A stretch of 23,143 bases of DNA, taken from NCBI GenBank assembly GCA_025927435.1, contig JAICLM010000009.1, positions 1-23,143 of the forward strand, written 5' to 3'. Origin of the DNA: Thermoleophilia bacterium. GTDB lineage: Bacteria > Actinomycetota > Thermoleophilia > Gaiellales > Gaiellaceae. The position numbers and the translations under genes are program-made. Below the pieces are notes generated by a model. The model was not told the DNA's origin. It ran no database searches and was given only the letters and a program-made list of their open reading frames with translations. Below are positions 14,901 to 21,388 of this stretch, piece after piece. How positions within the stretch are numbered: position 1 is the stretch's first letter; each line of letters starts with the position of its first letter.

Positions 14901-15023
14901 CACGGCCTTCAGGAGCGCGCCCAGTGGGCTCTTCACGACGCGATCGCCGCCTACGAGGCGCTCGGAAACCACGAGCGCGCGGCTGAGCTTCGAGGGCAGG
15001 CAGGCGAGCTCGCACGGGATTGA
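11934..15023 (+). CDS. Zinc-ribbon, class III cyclase-like, AAA ATPase and TPR multidomain protein
   Basis: A 1029-aa signalling protein without membrane segments. Residues 1-25 form a zinc ribbon (C5, C8, C19, C22). A class III nucleotide cyclase domain spans about 38-225, with metal aspartates D47 (FADISGF) and D91 (EKYAGDA), the substrate-type D158 and catalytic R171. The residue that is normally the transition-state Asn is V167 (GDVVVLAQRLE), so activity is doubtful. An AAA-type ATPase follows with Walker A GEAGAGKT (about 263-270) and Walker B LHLDDLHWAD (about 384-393). The C-terminal 400 residues are helical repeats of TPR type. No LuxR helix-turn-helix is present. This cyclase-ATPase-TPR layout is common in actinobacteria but its ligand is unknown. 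TAGAGT six bases before ATG 11934 implies leaderless expression. The gene diverges from tag. Confidence 0.88.
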   Translation: MSWQCSACSATNPDGTGFCGQCGAAGPVASTAALRSERRLVTALFADISGFSELTGRVDTEELLEVIDPVVTALSNVVGRYGGVVEKYAGDAILALFGAPVAHDDDAARALRTAEAMHRELAELVPELGPAASSLRLHIGVNSGHGIGRVLGSDVRLDYGVLGDVVVLAQRLEASAPPGETYVGETTYELTRKQFDLEPLGELTVKGKAEPVPAWRLAGLRADAGVTAVREPALAGRGREQAELGELVDRLGEARGGVGFVIGEAGAGKTVLCEAIRARAERAGLQWLAARCISYGGELAYWPFADLFRRVFGLVDARQPEAFGVLEGRLAELGLQEALPFVATLCGIEGAPATPLGAQTFQVRLHESVVAVLRALATREPTALHLDDLHWADGPTVELLRKVLQLCSEAPLLVLVSSRPDALTAIAELEATVDGADVRLDLAPLAEPAVREIATGILGAPPARSLVAELLERTRGNPFFVEEVTRSLMERDELEQDAGEWRTRPGWEADQVPLTVEGILAARVDALGEPERDALEVLSIIGRRADGELARAVSGEIDAAVPTLVAAGLLDGPDEKSQVLTFHHPLIQQVVYSRLLRRRRARLHTLVGAAAETLYGVDDASVDLFARHFYLGEEPQKAYPHLLRAADRAERLYANEQALTQLRRALELTATVAAADDERLALLLRCAKLEDTVGRYEEARYLYHEVAETGHVRAAIGEIEALRKLGRLPWDEAVELLERARATCLDPADVAALALEEGLLQRQRGETDAAVDALQRGLVAVSGHDSGLEGELLLELGYTLTFAGGAEDGLSHVSRARRVFEHTGDLPRLAMTLRMLGGIQSDLADAADDREGLERARETLEQAHALARRIGNAEEQAASLMNLGVILGQLGEFETALEVDRAALAAFESAGLKRGVACACCNIASHLTDLARWEEALDTGRRALEVATEIDMPYWITGALLSIAQSELALGNPEPSAAAAEEAVERALAHGLQERAQWALHDAIAAYEALGNHERAAELRGQAGELARD

Positions 15024-15091
15024 GCGAGCGCAGTTTCCCGACGCGACCGCCGATGTGTCCCCGGAAACGCCGAACGACCCCCGTCCGCGGG

Positions 15092-15120
15092 TTGCCGAGC
15101 GAACGGGTTTCTTGTATCTC
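15092..15120 (+). promoter_or_regulatory. Possible promoter in the 145-bp gap before the His-rich gene
   Basis: TTGCCG (15092-15097), 17-bp spacer, TATCTC (15115-15120). Matches are moderate. The rest of the gap (15024-15168) shows no ORF, no riboswitch I recognise and only a 4-bp hairpin. A purine-rich AAGGGGAGGG (15151-15160) precedes GTG 15169 as ribosome-binding site. Confidence 0.35.
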
Positions 15121-15168
15121 TCAGCTCTGGGCCGGGGAGGTCCGTTCAGGAAGGGGAGGGAGAGGCCG

Positions 15169-15978
15169 GTGTCGGCCAACGAAGGCGCGAAGTGGCTCGC
15201 GGTGTGGGGTGTCGCCCGACGAGTTGCGGTGCCTGCGATTGCGCTGCTGCTCGGAGTGGCAGCGATGGCGCTGCTCCGCGACGCGGGGACGGTGAAGCTC
15301 CCGTCGGTCGGCTCGGGCTCTCGCTTCAGCTCACCGCCGCCGGAGAAAGTGGTCGTCACGGCTCCGGCGCGGGCCACGCACCCGCCCCATCACCCAGCCG
15401 GGCCGCCCGCGACGCACAGCGCCGCGCAGACGACTGTCACTCCCGCGACCGGGGCCGGTTCGACGGCACGGCCTTCCACCCCCGCTTCAGCTGCTCCGCT
15501 CGCACCCGTTTCGCATCGCGCCGCGGTCGTACACAACCCGCCGGCACGGAAGCCTGCTCCGCACGCCGCCCCCCGCACGGCCGAACCGACACCGGCTCCG
15601 ATTCCTGCGCCGGATGCGGCAGCCAGGGCGCCGGCCTCCCATGGGCGGGCGCTCGGGCATTCGAAGCCTCATCCCCCCGGCCTCGCACGCGGGCACGATG
15701 CGCACGTGACGCTGCCCTCGCGCTCGCGCCCGCATCCGCAGCACGGCCCGCCCGCGCACGCCCGCGCTCCTGGACACGTCCACCACGGCCCGCACAGCAC
15801 GCCGCCCGGCCACCGGCGTCACACCCCTCCCGGACTGGCTCGCAAGGGTGGGACTCCGCGGCCTGGCCACGTCCCTCCGCAGTGGCCGCCCGGGCGGGAC
15901 CACGGCCACGAAGAACACCACTCGCACGGGGAATCCCACGGCGAAGGCCACTCGCACGGACGGGGTCACAACCACTGA
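15169..15978 (+). CDS. Membrane-anchored Pro/Ala/His-rich protein with histidine-rich tail
   Basis: A 269-aa protein I cannot place in a family. A short cytoplasmic N-terminus is followed by one hydrophobic helix (about 15-37, ARRVAVPAIALLLGVAAMAL) that would act as a signal anchor. The rest is low complexity, rich in Pro, Ala and His. The last 70 residues carry dozens of His with Gly, ending in a GHEEHHSHGESHGEGHSHG stretch, as in metal-storage or metallochaperone tails binding Ni, Zn or Cu. The tail would lie outside the membrane. GTG 15169 has a purine-rich Shine-Dalgarno; the frame upstream is a shadow of the cyclase gene. Its TGA overlaps a possible CTG start of the diguanylate cyclase. 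Confidence 0.7.
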   Translation: MSANEGAKWLAVWGVARRVAVPAIALLLGVAAMALLRDAGTVKLPSVGSGSRFSSPPPEKVVVTAPARATHPPHHPAGPPATHSAAQTTVTPATGAGSTARPSTPASAAPLAPVSHRAAVVHNPPARKPAPHAAPRTAEPTPAPIPAPDAAARAPASHGRALGHSKPHPPGLARGHDAHVTLPSRSRPHPQHGPPAHARAPGHVHHGPHSTPPGHRRHTPPGLARKGGTPRPGHVPPQWPPGRDHGHEEHHSHGESHGEGHSHGRGHNH

Positions 15979-17222
15979 GGCCGCTGCCGCGACGCACGTC
16001 CCCGCTGGGGCTCGGGCTCCGGCTGCGGTTGATGCTCACCTTGACGGCCGTCGCGATCCTGCCGGTCGCGTGCGTCTCCTACGTGATAGTCCGGGACGAA
16101 GCCCGCAACGTCACCCGCACCGCCGAGTTCGAGGTGCGCGACGCCGCCCAGAGCGCCCAGGCGCGGTTCTCGCGGCTCCTCGACCAGCGCCAGCTGCAAG
16201 CGGTAGCGGCCGCGGCCTCACCGGCGCTGCAGTCGGCGATCGCCCGCGACGACCGGAGGAGCCTCGCGCGCTACGCCCGTCGGAAGGACCTGCTGATCCA
16301 GGTCGGCGGCCGAACCTACGGACGCCGGATCGCGGATGCCTTCCCTGCTAGCGCGGAGCTCGTGAGCGGCGGCCGGGCCGTCGGCTCGGTCGTCTCGCGG
16401 CTTCCCGCCGACGGCGCGACGCTGCGACGGCTTGCTGCGGGGGCCCCGGAAGGAGTGCGAGTCGTGTACGACGGGCTCGAAGGCTCGCCGCCGCCGCAGA
16501 CCGGGCGCCAGACCGGGCGCGGCGTGACGCTGCCGCTGGCGCAGCAGATCCGTGTCCGGGCCTACCTCCCGACCTCGATCGAGTCGCATCGGAGGACCGC
16601 CGCCTACCTCCGGGTCGCCGAGGCCGGGCTGCTCGCGCTCCTGGCCCTGATGCTGCTCACGCTCATCCTCGCGCGCCCTCTCCTGCGCGCGTTCCGCTGG
16701 ACCGAGGAGCAGGCGAGCGAGGCGCGCATCGACGCGCTCACCGGGCTGGCGAACCGCCGCGCCCTCGAGGAGATCCTCGCCGCCGAGATCTCCCGCGCCC
16801 AGCGCTTCGCGCACCAGCTCGCCGTCGTTCTGCTCGACCTCGACCGCTTCAAGGAGATCAACGACTCCTTCGGCCATGCCGCCGGCGACGTAATGCTGCG
16901 GGCGGTCAGCCGCCTCCTCACCTCGCTCGCGCGCCAGGGAGACACGGTCGCGCGCTGGGGCGGCGAGGAGTTCGTCGTCGTCCTGCCCGAGACGGACCTC
17001 GCCGGCGCCCGTCGCTTCGCCGAACGGCTCCGCCGCACGATCGAGGCGCATGCGGTCGGCGACATGAAGACGAGCGCAAGCTGCGGCGTCGCGACCATGC
17101 TCCCGGGGGACAGCGTCGAAGAGCTGCTCGGCGCCGCCGACCGGGCCCTGTACCAGGCGAAGTCGAACGGCCGGAACCGGACCGAGAGCGCGGTCCGCGG
17201 CCCCAGCCCGGCCGCTGCCTGA
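15975..17222 (+). CDS. Membrane diguanylate cyclase with extracytoplasmic sensor (GGDEF)
   Basis: Makes cyclic di-GMP from two GTP. Two membrane helices (about residues 20-40 and 213-235 from CTG 15975) bracket a roughly 170-aa extracytoplasmic sensor with no recognised ligand site, resembling a dCache/CHASE-type region. The C-terminal GGDEF domain is complete: DALTGLANRR, LLDLDRFKEINDSFGHAAGD with the metal Asp, active site GGEEF (329-333) and an intact inhibitory I-site RQGD (320-323). The start is uncertain. CTG 15975 overlaps the preceding stop as CTGA and gives a basic N-terminus before the first helix. TTG 16029 and ATG 16032 would begin at the helix itself, with no Shine-Dalgarno. Coupling with the His-rich protein suggests a shared envelope function. 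Confidence 0.88.
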   Translation: MRPLPRRTSPLGLGLRLRLMLTLTAVAILPVACVSYVIVRDEARNVTRTAEFEVRDAAQSAQARFSRLLDQRQLQAVAAAASPALQSAIARDDRRSLARYARRKDLLIQVGGRTYGRRIADAFPASAELVSGGRAVGSVVSRLPADGATLRRLAAGAPEGVRVVYDGLEGSPPPQTGRQTGRGVTLPLAQQIRVRAYLPTSIESHRRTAAYLRVAEAGLLALLALMLLTLILARPLLRAFRWTEEQASEARIDALTGLANRRALEEILAAEISRAQRFAHQLAVVLLDLDRFKEINDSFGHAAGDVMLRAVSRLLTSLARQGDTVARWGGEEFVVVLPETDLAGARRFAERLRRTIEAHAVGDMKTSASCGVATMLPGDSVEELLGAADRALYQAKSNGRNRTESAVRGPSPAAA

Positions 17223-17228
17223 GAAGCG

Positions 17229-17260
17229 TAGGTTCTGCGGGACGGTCGAACCAGAGGAGG
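17229..17260 (+). promoter_or_regulatory. -10 element and ribosome-binding site of the SnoaL-like gene
   Basis: TAGGTT (17229-17234) fits TANNNT and would start transcription near 17241. A strong Shine-Dalgarno AGAGGAGG (17253-17260) lies five bases before ATG 17266. No good -35 is seen. The gene could also be read through from the diguanylate cyclase 43 bp upstream. Confidence 0.45.
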
Positions 17261-17265
17261 TCGGC

Positions 17266-17703
17266 ATGAGCGAAGCGAAGCGGGTGCTCGAGCAGGCAAT
17301 CGAGTACTGGAACGCCGGCGATCGCGAAGCGTGGACGACGCTGTACGCCGAGGATGTGGTCTACGAGGCACCCGGGGGGCAGCGGATCACGGGACTGGCT
17401 GACCTGAAGGAGAAGTACTTCGACGCGCTCCTGACTGCAGCTCCGGATCGCGCGAGCCGCGATGCCGTCCTGATTGCCGATGGCGAGTATGTGGTGGAGC
17501 AGGCGCGTTACGTCGGCACGCACACGGGTCCGCTGCGCAATCCGGATGGAGCGGAAGTTCCCGTGACGGGGAAGCCGTTCGACTTTCCCTTCGTAGGGAT
17601 CTTTCACGTCCAGAGCGGCAAGATCCGCTCGATCCGCATCTACTACGACCAGCTCGAGCTCTTGATGCAGCTGGGGCTGATTCCTGGAGCGACGCCTACC
17701 TAG
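17266..17703 (+). CDS. SnoaL-like/NTF2-fold protein
   Basis: A 145-aa single-domain protein of the SnoaL/ketosteroid-isomerase-like (NTF2) superfamily, a cone-shaped fold used as small hydrolase, isomerase or ligand binder. Typical features are the N-terminal helix AIEYWNAGDREAWTTLYAEDVVYEAPGG, the GLADLKEKYFDALL helix, and the C-terminal strands FDFPFVGIFHVQSGKIRSIRIYYDQLELLMQLG, which recur in polyketide-cyclase-like members. No signal peptide is present and no reaction can be assigned. The start is fixed by the strong Shine-Dalgarno. It is followed by hairpins at 17720-17777 that probably end its transcript. Confidence 0.85.
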   Translation: MSEAKRVLEQAIEYWNAGDREAWTTLYAEDVVYEAPGGQRITGLADLKEKYFDALLTAAPDRASRDAVLIADGEYVVEQARYVGTHTGPLRNPDGAEVPVTGKPFDFPFVGIFHVQSGKIRSIRIYYDQLELLMQLGLIPGATPT

Positions 17704-17719
17704 GCAAGAGATCCCGCGA

Positions 17720-17739
17720 GCCGGCGCTGTAGCGCTGGC
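17720..17739 (+). terminator. Candidate terminator hairpin after the SnoaL-like gene
   Basis: GCCGGCGC and GCGCTGGC form an 8-bp stem (one G-U) with a TGTA loop, 17 bases after the stop. There is no U tract. Its last three bases are shared with the larger hairpin that follows, so only one of the two can be fully formed at a time. Confidence 0.5.
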
Positions 17740-17777
17740 GACCCTCGACAGCGGGCCACCCTCGCTGTAGGGTCGCC
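17737..17777. terminator. Large inverted repeat between the SnoaL-like and secreted-protein genes
   Basis: Arms 17737-17745 and 17769-17777 form 9 bp (GGCGACCCT/AGGGTCGCC), extended by ACAGCG/CGCTGT (17748-17753 with 17763-17768) after a 2-nt bulge, with a 9-nt loop. It is the strongest secondary structure between these genes. It contains the predicted -10 of the next gene, so it may be a terminator, an operator, or both. Confidence 0.6.
17768..17773 (+). promoter_or_regulatory. -10 element of the secreted repeat protein, leaderless type
   Basis: TAGGGT followed by seven bases and ATG 17781. No Shine-Dalgarno is present. The element lies in the 3' arm of the large inverted repeat. Confidence 0.5.
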
Positions 17778-17780
17778 CAC

Positions 17781-19352
17781 ATGGTGCGCCGCATGCGCAC
17801 GCTGAGCACCGTCGTGGTCGCTGCCCTGGCCGCCGCAGGGATCGCTGCCGCCGCAGGTGACGCGCGGCCGTGCCATCCCGATCTCCCGGGCACGCGTTCG
17901 CTGACGGTCACGGGCGAGGTCACCGGCTACCGGTTCGCGGGTCGAGGCATGCTCGTCGCTTCGGTCCAGACGAAGCGGTGTGCAGGCCTCGCTCGCTGGA
18001 ACTACGCGGCGAGCGCGCACGCAACAGCGTCGGTCTCCTGCCGCGGAGCGAAGGTGCGCGGTTCCGGCGCCGCGGCCGCGCACCTCGTCGCGGCGCGCGG
18101 CGACCGCCTGGTGCGAGTCAAGCTCGCGCCCGACGGGGTCGACCGGCCCGACCGGCTCGATGTGATCGCGCGAGGGACGGGCCACAGGATCGCGTCGTGG
18201 CCGCTGATCGATCGGCCCGCGCGGGTCGTCCTCTACGGAGGGATCGCCATCCTGTCGGCGGCCAAGAGGGACGCGCTCTACGCGCTACGCATCTCGGACG
18301 GCCGCATCGCGATGCTCGGGGTCGCTCGCGCGGGTGACCGCCCGATCATCGGCCGGGAAGGCATCGCCTACCAGGACGGTCTCTCGCTGAAGCGGGCCGC
18401 GGCGAGCCACGCGACCCTGAAGTTCGTCCCGCTCGCCGCCGTCGAGCGCCAGCTGACTCTCGCCGATCGGGAGATCCAGACCCACTGGAAGATCACGGCG
18501 ATCGGCATGGACGGCAGGCGGGTCGCCTTCGCGGTTCACGATCCTGCGGACAGGTGCGACATCGTCAAGTTCTGGACCCCGCCGTGGCACTTCGTCGCGC
18601 GTGTGACCCACCCGAGTGCGGCGACCTGCGTGCCCGGCCACCGCGCCGGCGGTGTCACCGACGTCGCGACGGCCGGTAATCGCCTGGTCTGGACGACGCG
18701 CTACGGGAACAGGACACGGGTTCTCGCGGCATCGTCGATCGGTTGCAGGGAGTGGGTCGTCGCGCGGCCGGCTCCCGGCGTGGCCGTCCCGGCCCTCGCC
18801 GGGGACGGAGACGTGCTCGCCTATGCGTCGAGCGGCGCGGTTGGAGTGGTCGAAGCGGAGTCGGACGACTGGTACGGAGAGGTGCTCTCGCGATCTCCCG
18901 TCCCGGTGACCGCGATCTCTGTCGACAGCGACCGGGTCGCGACGCTGTATCGCGACGGGACGGTGACGGTCCTGAGCGAGCGTGGGGCTCTCGTCAGCCG
19001 CTTTGCCGCCGGGTCGGCTCGCGCGATCGCGCTTCGTGGAGACACGGTTGCCGTCCTGCGCACCGGGCGCCTCGACGTCTACAGCGCTGCGACGGGGCTC
19101 CGGGCCCACTCATGGCGCGTCCCGGCCGACGCGCGCTCGGTCGATCTCCACTACGGGATTGCTGTGCTGGCCGCCGGCGACGACGTCTTCGCGTTGAACG
19201 TCGCCACCGGCCGCACCGCACGCCTGCTGCATGCTCCCGGCCGCGTGGCCGCGCAACTCGATTCGCCCGGCGCCGTCGTCCAGTACAACGCCGGCGGGCA
19301 CGGCTCTCTCCGCTTCATCCCGATGAGCACGATCGAGGCGCGTACGCGCTAG
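17781..19352 (+). CDS. Secreted protein of unknown function, probable beta-propeller
   Basis: A 523-aa protein I do not recognise. The N-terminus is a Sec-type signal peptide: basic MVRRMR, a hydrophobic Ala/Val core, and a probable cleavage site near AAAAGDA. The mature part has repeated blade-like units, for example VVLYGGIAILSA..ALYALRISDGRIAML, ISVDSDRVATLYRDGTVTVL, and LHYGIAVLAAGDDVFALNVATGRTARLL, spaced 40-60 residues apart as in WD40/PQQ-like propellers. Several cysteines in the first half could form disulfides. ATG 17781 fits a leaderless mRNA (TAGGGT-N7-ATG). It is convergent with the suf genes, sharing a CTAG stop at 19349-19352. No neighbour points to a role. Confidence 0.72.
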   Translation: MVRRMRTLSTVVVAALAAAGIAAAAGDARPCHPDLPGTRSLTVTGEVTGYRFAGRGMLVASVQTKRCAGLARWNYAASAHATASVSCRGAKVRGSGAAAAHLVAARGDRLVRVKLAPDGVDRPDRLDVIARGTGHRIASWPLIDRPARVVLYGGIAILSAAKRDALYALRISDGRIAMLGVARAGDRPIIGREGIAYQDGLSLKRAAASHATLKFVPLAAVERQLTLADREIQTHWKITAIGMDGRRVAFAVHDPADRCDIVKFWTPPWHFVARVTHPSAATCVPGHRAGGVTDVATAGNRLVWTTRYGNRTRVLAASSIGCREWVVARPAPGVAVPALAGDGDVLAYASSGAVGVVEAESDDWYGEVLSRSPVPVTAISVDSDRVATLYRDGTVTVLSERGALVSRFAAGSARAIALRGDTVAVLRTGRLDVYSAATGLRAHSWRVPADARSVDLHYGIAVLAAGDDVFALNVATGRTARLLHAPGRVAAQLDSPGAVVQYNAGGHGSLRFIPMSTIEARTR

Positions 19353-19666
19353 CCCGGAAGCTCGAGCACGATCATGCCGTCGACGACCCGCACGGGGTAG
19401 GTCTCGACGGGCTCGGTCGCCGGCAGTGAGATCGGCCGACCGGTCGAGAGCTCGAACTGCGATCCGTGCCGGGGGCAGACGACGCAGCAGCGCTCCTCGT
19501 CCCAGTCGCCCTCGCAGAGCGGGCCGTCGTCGTGCGAGCAGCGATCCTCGATCGCGTACAGCTCGCCGCCGCAGTTGTAGACGCCGACGAAGAGGTTCCC
19601 CTGGCGGACGATCTTCGACGAGCCGGGCGGGAACTCGTCGGCCGCAGCGACCTCGATCTCCGGCAC
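19349..19666 (-). CDS. Rieske-type [2Fe-2S] ferredoxin of the suf cluster
   Basis: Small electron carrier of 105 aa resembling NirD/dioxygenase ferredoxin subunits that are regularly encoded in actinobacterial suf operons. The Rieske cluster ligands are complete: C43 and H45 (CSH), C64 and H67 (CPRH), followed by the GSQFELSTG turn. The first box continues DDGPL where many relatives have xxGPL. GTG 19666 is chosen because it begins two bases after the sufU stop and gives the usual short N-terminal strand; the frame upstream is a sufU shadow. It is the last gene of the minus-strand suf unit. Its role in assembly (electron supply or scaffold maturation) is inferred from context. Confidence 0.9.
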   Translation of the reverse strand: MPEIEVAAADEFPPGSSKIVRQGNLFVGVYNCGGELYAIEDRCSHDDGPLCEGDWDEERCCVVCPRHGSQFELSTGRPISLPATEPVETYPVRVVDGMIVLELPG

Positions 19667-19668
19667 GT

Positions 19669-20106
19669 CTAACTCAGGTCGAGCTCGTCGAAGCCGGCCA
19701 GGCCCTCGGGGAGCGGCGTCCCCTTTGCCTTGTGGAGCGCGACCTTGAGCGTCGTGAGGCCGAGCATCGCGCACTTCAGGCGCACCGGCGTGAGCGGGAC
19801 GCCGATCTCGGCGAGCAGCTCTTCTTTGTCCAGCGCGGCGACCTCGTCGGCCGTCCGGCCCTTCGTCATCTCCATCAGCATCGAGGTGGCCGCCTGCGAG
19901 ATCGCGCAGCCGCGGCCCGAGAACTTCACCTCGTCGATCGTCTCGCCGTCCTCGCCGAACTCGACGTAGATCGAGACCTCGTCGCCGCAGAGCGGGTTCT
20001 GGCCCTCGGCTTCGGCGTCGGCGTCCTCGATCACCCCGTGCCCGCGCGGGTTCTTGTAGTGGTCGAGAATGACCTCGCGGTACAGGCTCTCGAGTCCGGC
20101 GTCCAT
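19669..20106 (-). CDS. sufU: SufU, zinc-dependent sulfurtransferase partner of SufS
   Basis: IscU-like protein of 145 aa that takes persulfide sulfur from SufS for Fe-S assembly. Zinc/sulfur ligands match the family: C40 and D42 (NPLCGDE), C67 (GRGCAIS) and C112 (RLKCAML). The insertion between the second and third Cys is the feature that separates SufU from IscU. The N-terminal YREVILDHYKNPRG is the classic opening. The ATG at 20106 overlaps the sufS stop as TGATG, so sufS and sufU are translationally coupled. Rieske ferredoxin follows after two bases. Confidence 0.96.
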   Translation of the reverse strand: MDAGLESLYREVILDHYKNPRGHGVIEDADAEAEGQNPLCGDEVSIYVEFGEDGETIDEVKFSGRGCAISQAATSMLMEMTKGRTADEVAALDKEELLAEIGVPLTPVRLKCAMLGLTTLKVALHKAKGTPLPEGLAGFDELDLS

Positions 20107-21350
20107 CAGGCAAACACCTTACGGACGGCGTGCAGCCCGTCGACGAGCTGGTCGATCTCCTCGGGGATGGTGTAGAGGTAGAAGCTCGCCCGGTTGGTGG
20201 CCGCCACGCCGAGCTTGTGCATCAGCGGCTGGCAGCAGTGATGCCCGGCGCGGATCGCGACGCCCTGCAGATCGAGGATCTGCGCGACGTCGTGAGGATG
20301 GATGTCCTCGAGATTGAAGGAGACGATGCCGGCGCGCCGGTCGGCAGGCGGGCCGTAGAGCTTGATCCCCGGAACCTCGGCCAGCCGCCCGAGCGCGTAC
20401 GCGGCGAGCTCGTGCTCGTGCGCCTCGATCGCGTCCAGGCCGACCCCTTCGAGATAGTCGATCGCCGCTCCGAGGCCGACGGCCTCCGCCATCGGCGCCG
20501 TGCCCGCCTCGAACTTGTGCGGCAGCTCGCCCCACGTCGTCTTCTCGAGGCGCACCGAGCTGATCATGTGGCCGCCGGTGAGGAACGGATCCATCGCGAG
20601 CAGCAGCTCCGTGCGTCCCCAGAGCGCGCTCGCACCGCTCGGCCCGCACATCTTGTGGCCCGAGATCGCGAGGAAGTCCACGCCGAGCGCCTGGAGGTCG
20701 ATCTTCGTGTGCGGCGCTCCCTGCGCGGCATCGCAGACGTAGATCGCGCCCTGCGCGTGCGCCCACTCGGCGAGCTTCGCGACCGGGTTGATCGTGCCGA
20801 GCGAATTCGAGATCAGGTTCGTGGCGACGACCTTGACGCGCCCGTCGCGAGTGACCTCGTCCAGCGTCGAGAGGTCGAGCTCACCCTGCTCGTCGAGCGG
20901 GATCATCCGCAGCCCGGCGCCGGTCTTGCCGGCGATGAACTGCCAGGGGACGAAGTTCGAGTGGTGCTCGAGCTCGGTGACGACGACGAGGTCGCCCGGG
21001 CCGAGGTTCGAGAGCCCCCAGGCGTACGCGACGAGGTTGATCCCCTCGGTCGCGTTGCGGGTGAAGATCACCTCGCGCGCGTCGGGCGCGTTGAGGAACG
21101 TCCGCACCCGCTCGCGCGCGTGTTCGAGCGCCTCGGTCGCGCGCTCGGCGAGCACGTAGACGCCGCGGTGGACGTTCGCGTACGAGGTCTCGTAGAACTC
21201 CGTCATCGCGTCGAGCACCTGGCGCGGCTTCTGCGAGCTCGCGGCCGAATCGAGGAACGCGAGCGGCTTGCCGTGGATCTCCTGCTCGAAGATCGGGAAG
21301 TCGCGCCGCAGCACGTGTGCGTCCAGCTTGGTCACGGCGCTTGTAGCCAT
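20106..21350 (-). CDS. sufS: SufS, group II cysteine desulfurase
   Basis: PLP enzyme of 414 aa that turns cysteine into alanine and a protein-bound persulfide. The Schiff-base lysine is K233 (SGHKMCGPSG), with EHHSN (128-132) and CDAAQG (206-211) around the cofactor. The persulfide cysteine is C372 in HHCCQPL. ATG 21350 is chosen over ATG 21359 because TACGAT lies seven bases upstream of 21350, while ATG 21359 lies inside that -10 box; the longer form would add only MIE. It is the first gene of the sufS-sufU-Rieske unit. sufB, sufC and sufD are not in the window. Confidence 0.95.
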   Translation of the reverse strand: MATSAVTKLDAHVLRRDFPIFEQEIHGKPLAFLDSAASSQKPRQVLDAMTEFYETSYANVHRGVYVLAERATEALEHARERVRTFLNAPDAREVIFTRNATEGINLVAYAWGLSNLGPGDLVVVTELEHHSNFVPWQFIAGKTGAGLRMIPLDEQGELDLSTLDEVTRDGRVKVVATNLISNSLGTINPVAKLAEWAHAQGAIYVCDAAQGAPHTKIDLQALGVDFLAISGHKMCGPSGASALWGRTELLLAMDPFLTGGHMISSVRLEKTTWGELPHKFEAGTAPMAEAVGLGAAIDYLEGVGLDAIEAHEHELAAYALGRLAEVPGIKLYGPPADRRAGIVSFNLEDIHPHDVAQILDLQGVAIRAGHHCCQPLMHKLGVAATNRASFYLYTIPEEIDQLVDGLHAVRKVFA

Positions 21351-21357
21351 CTCGATC

Positions 21358-21363
21358 ATCGTA
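21358..21363 (-). promoter_or_regulatory. -10 element of the suf unit, leaderless type
   Basis: Minus strand TACGAT, seven bases, ATG 21350. The upstream ATG 21359 overlaps the element, which argues against it as start. The plus-strand -10 of the ABC-F gene lies 10 bp away. Confidence 0.5.
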
Positions 21364-21373
21364 ACGAGGCCGC

Positions 21374-21379
21374 TATCGT
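21374..21379 (+). promoter_or_regulatory. -10 element of the ABC-F gene
   Basis: TATCGT followed by nine bases and ATG 21389. The same hexamer serves the aminotransferase and SRPBCC genes. Spacing is slightly longer, so the 5' UTR would be zero to a few bases. No Shine-Dalgarno is present. Confidence 0.45.
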
Positions 21380-21388
21380 CCGCCGCCG

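Noticed and set aside
15024..15168. Riboswitch (c-di-AMP or c-di-GMP class) upstream of the His-rich/GGDEF genes
   Set aside because: The location is attractive but I could not match the conserved cores of either class and only a 4-bp hairpin is visible.
11508..15377. A 1289-codon open frame on the minus strand across the cyclase gene
   Set aside because: It is antisense to a protein with clear zinc-ribbon, cyclase and ATPase motifs, has low-complexity Arg/Ala/Gly-rich composition without domains, and its end overlaps tag in the wrong frame. It is a GC-bias shadow.
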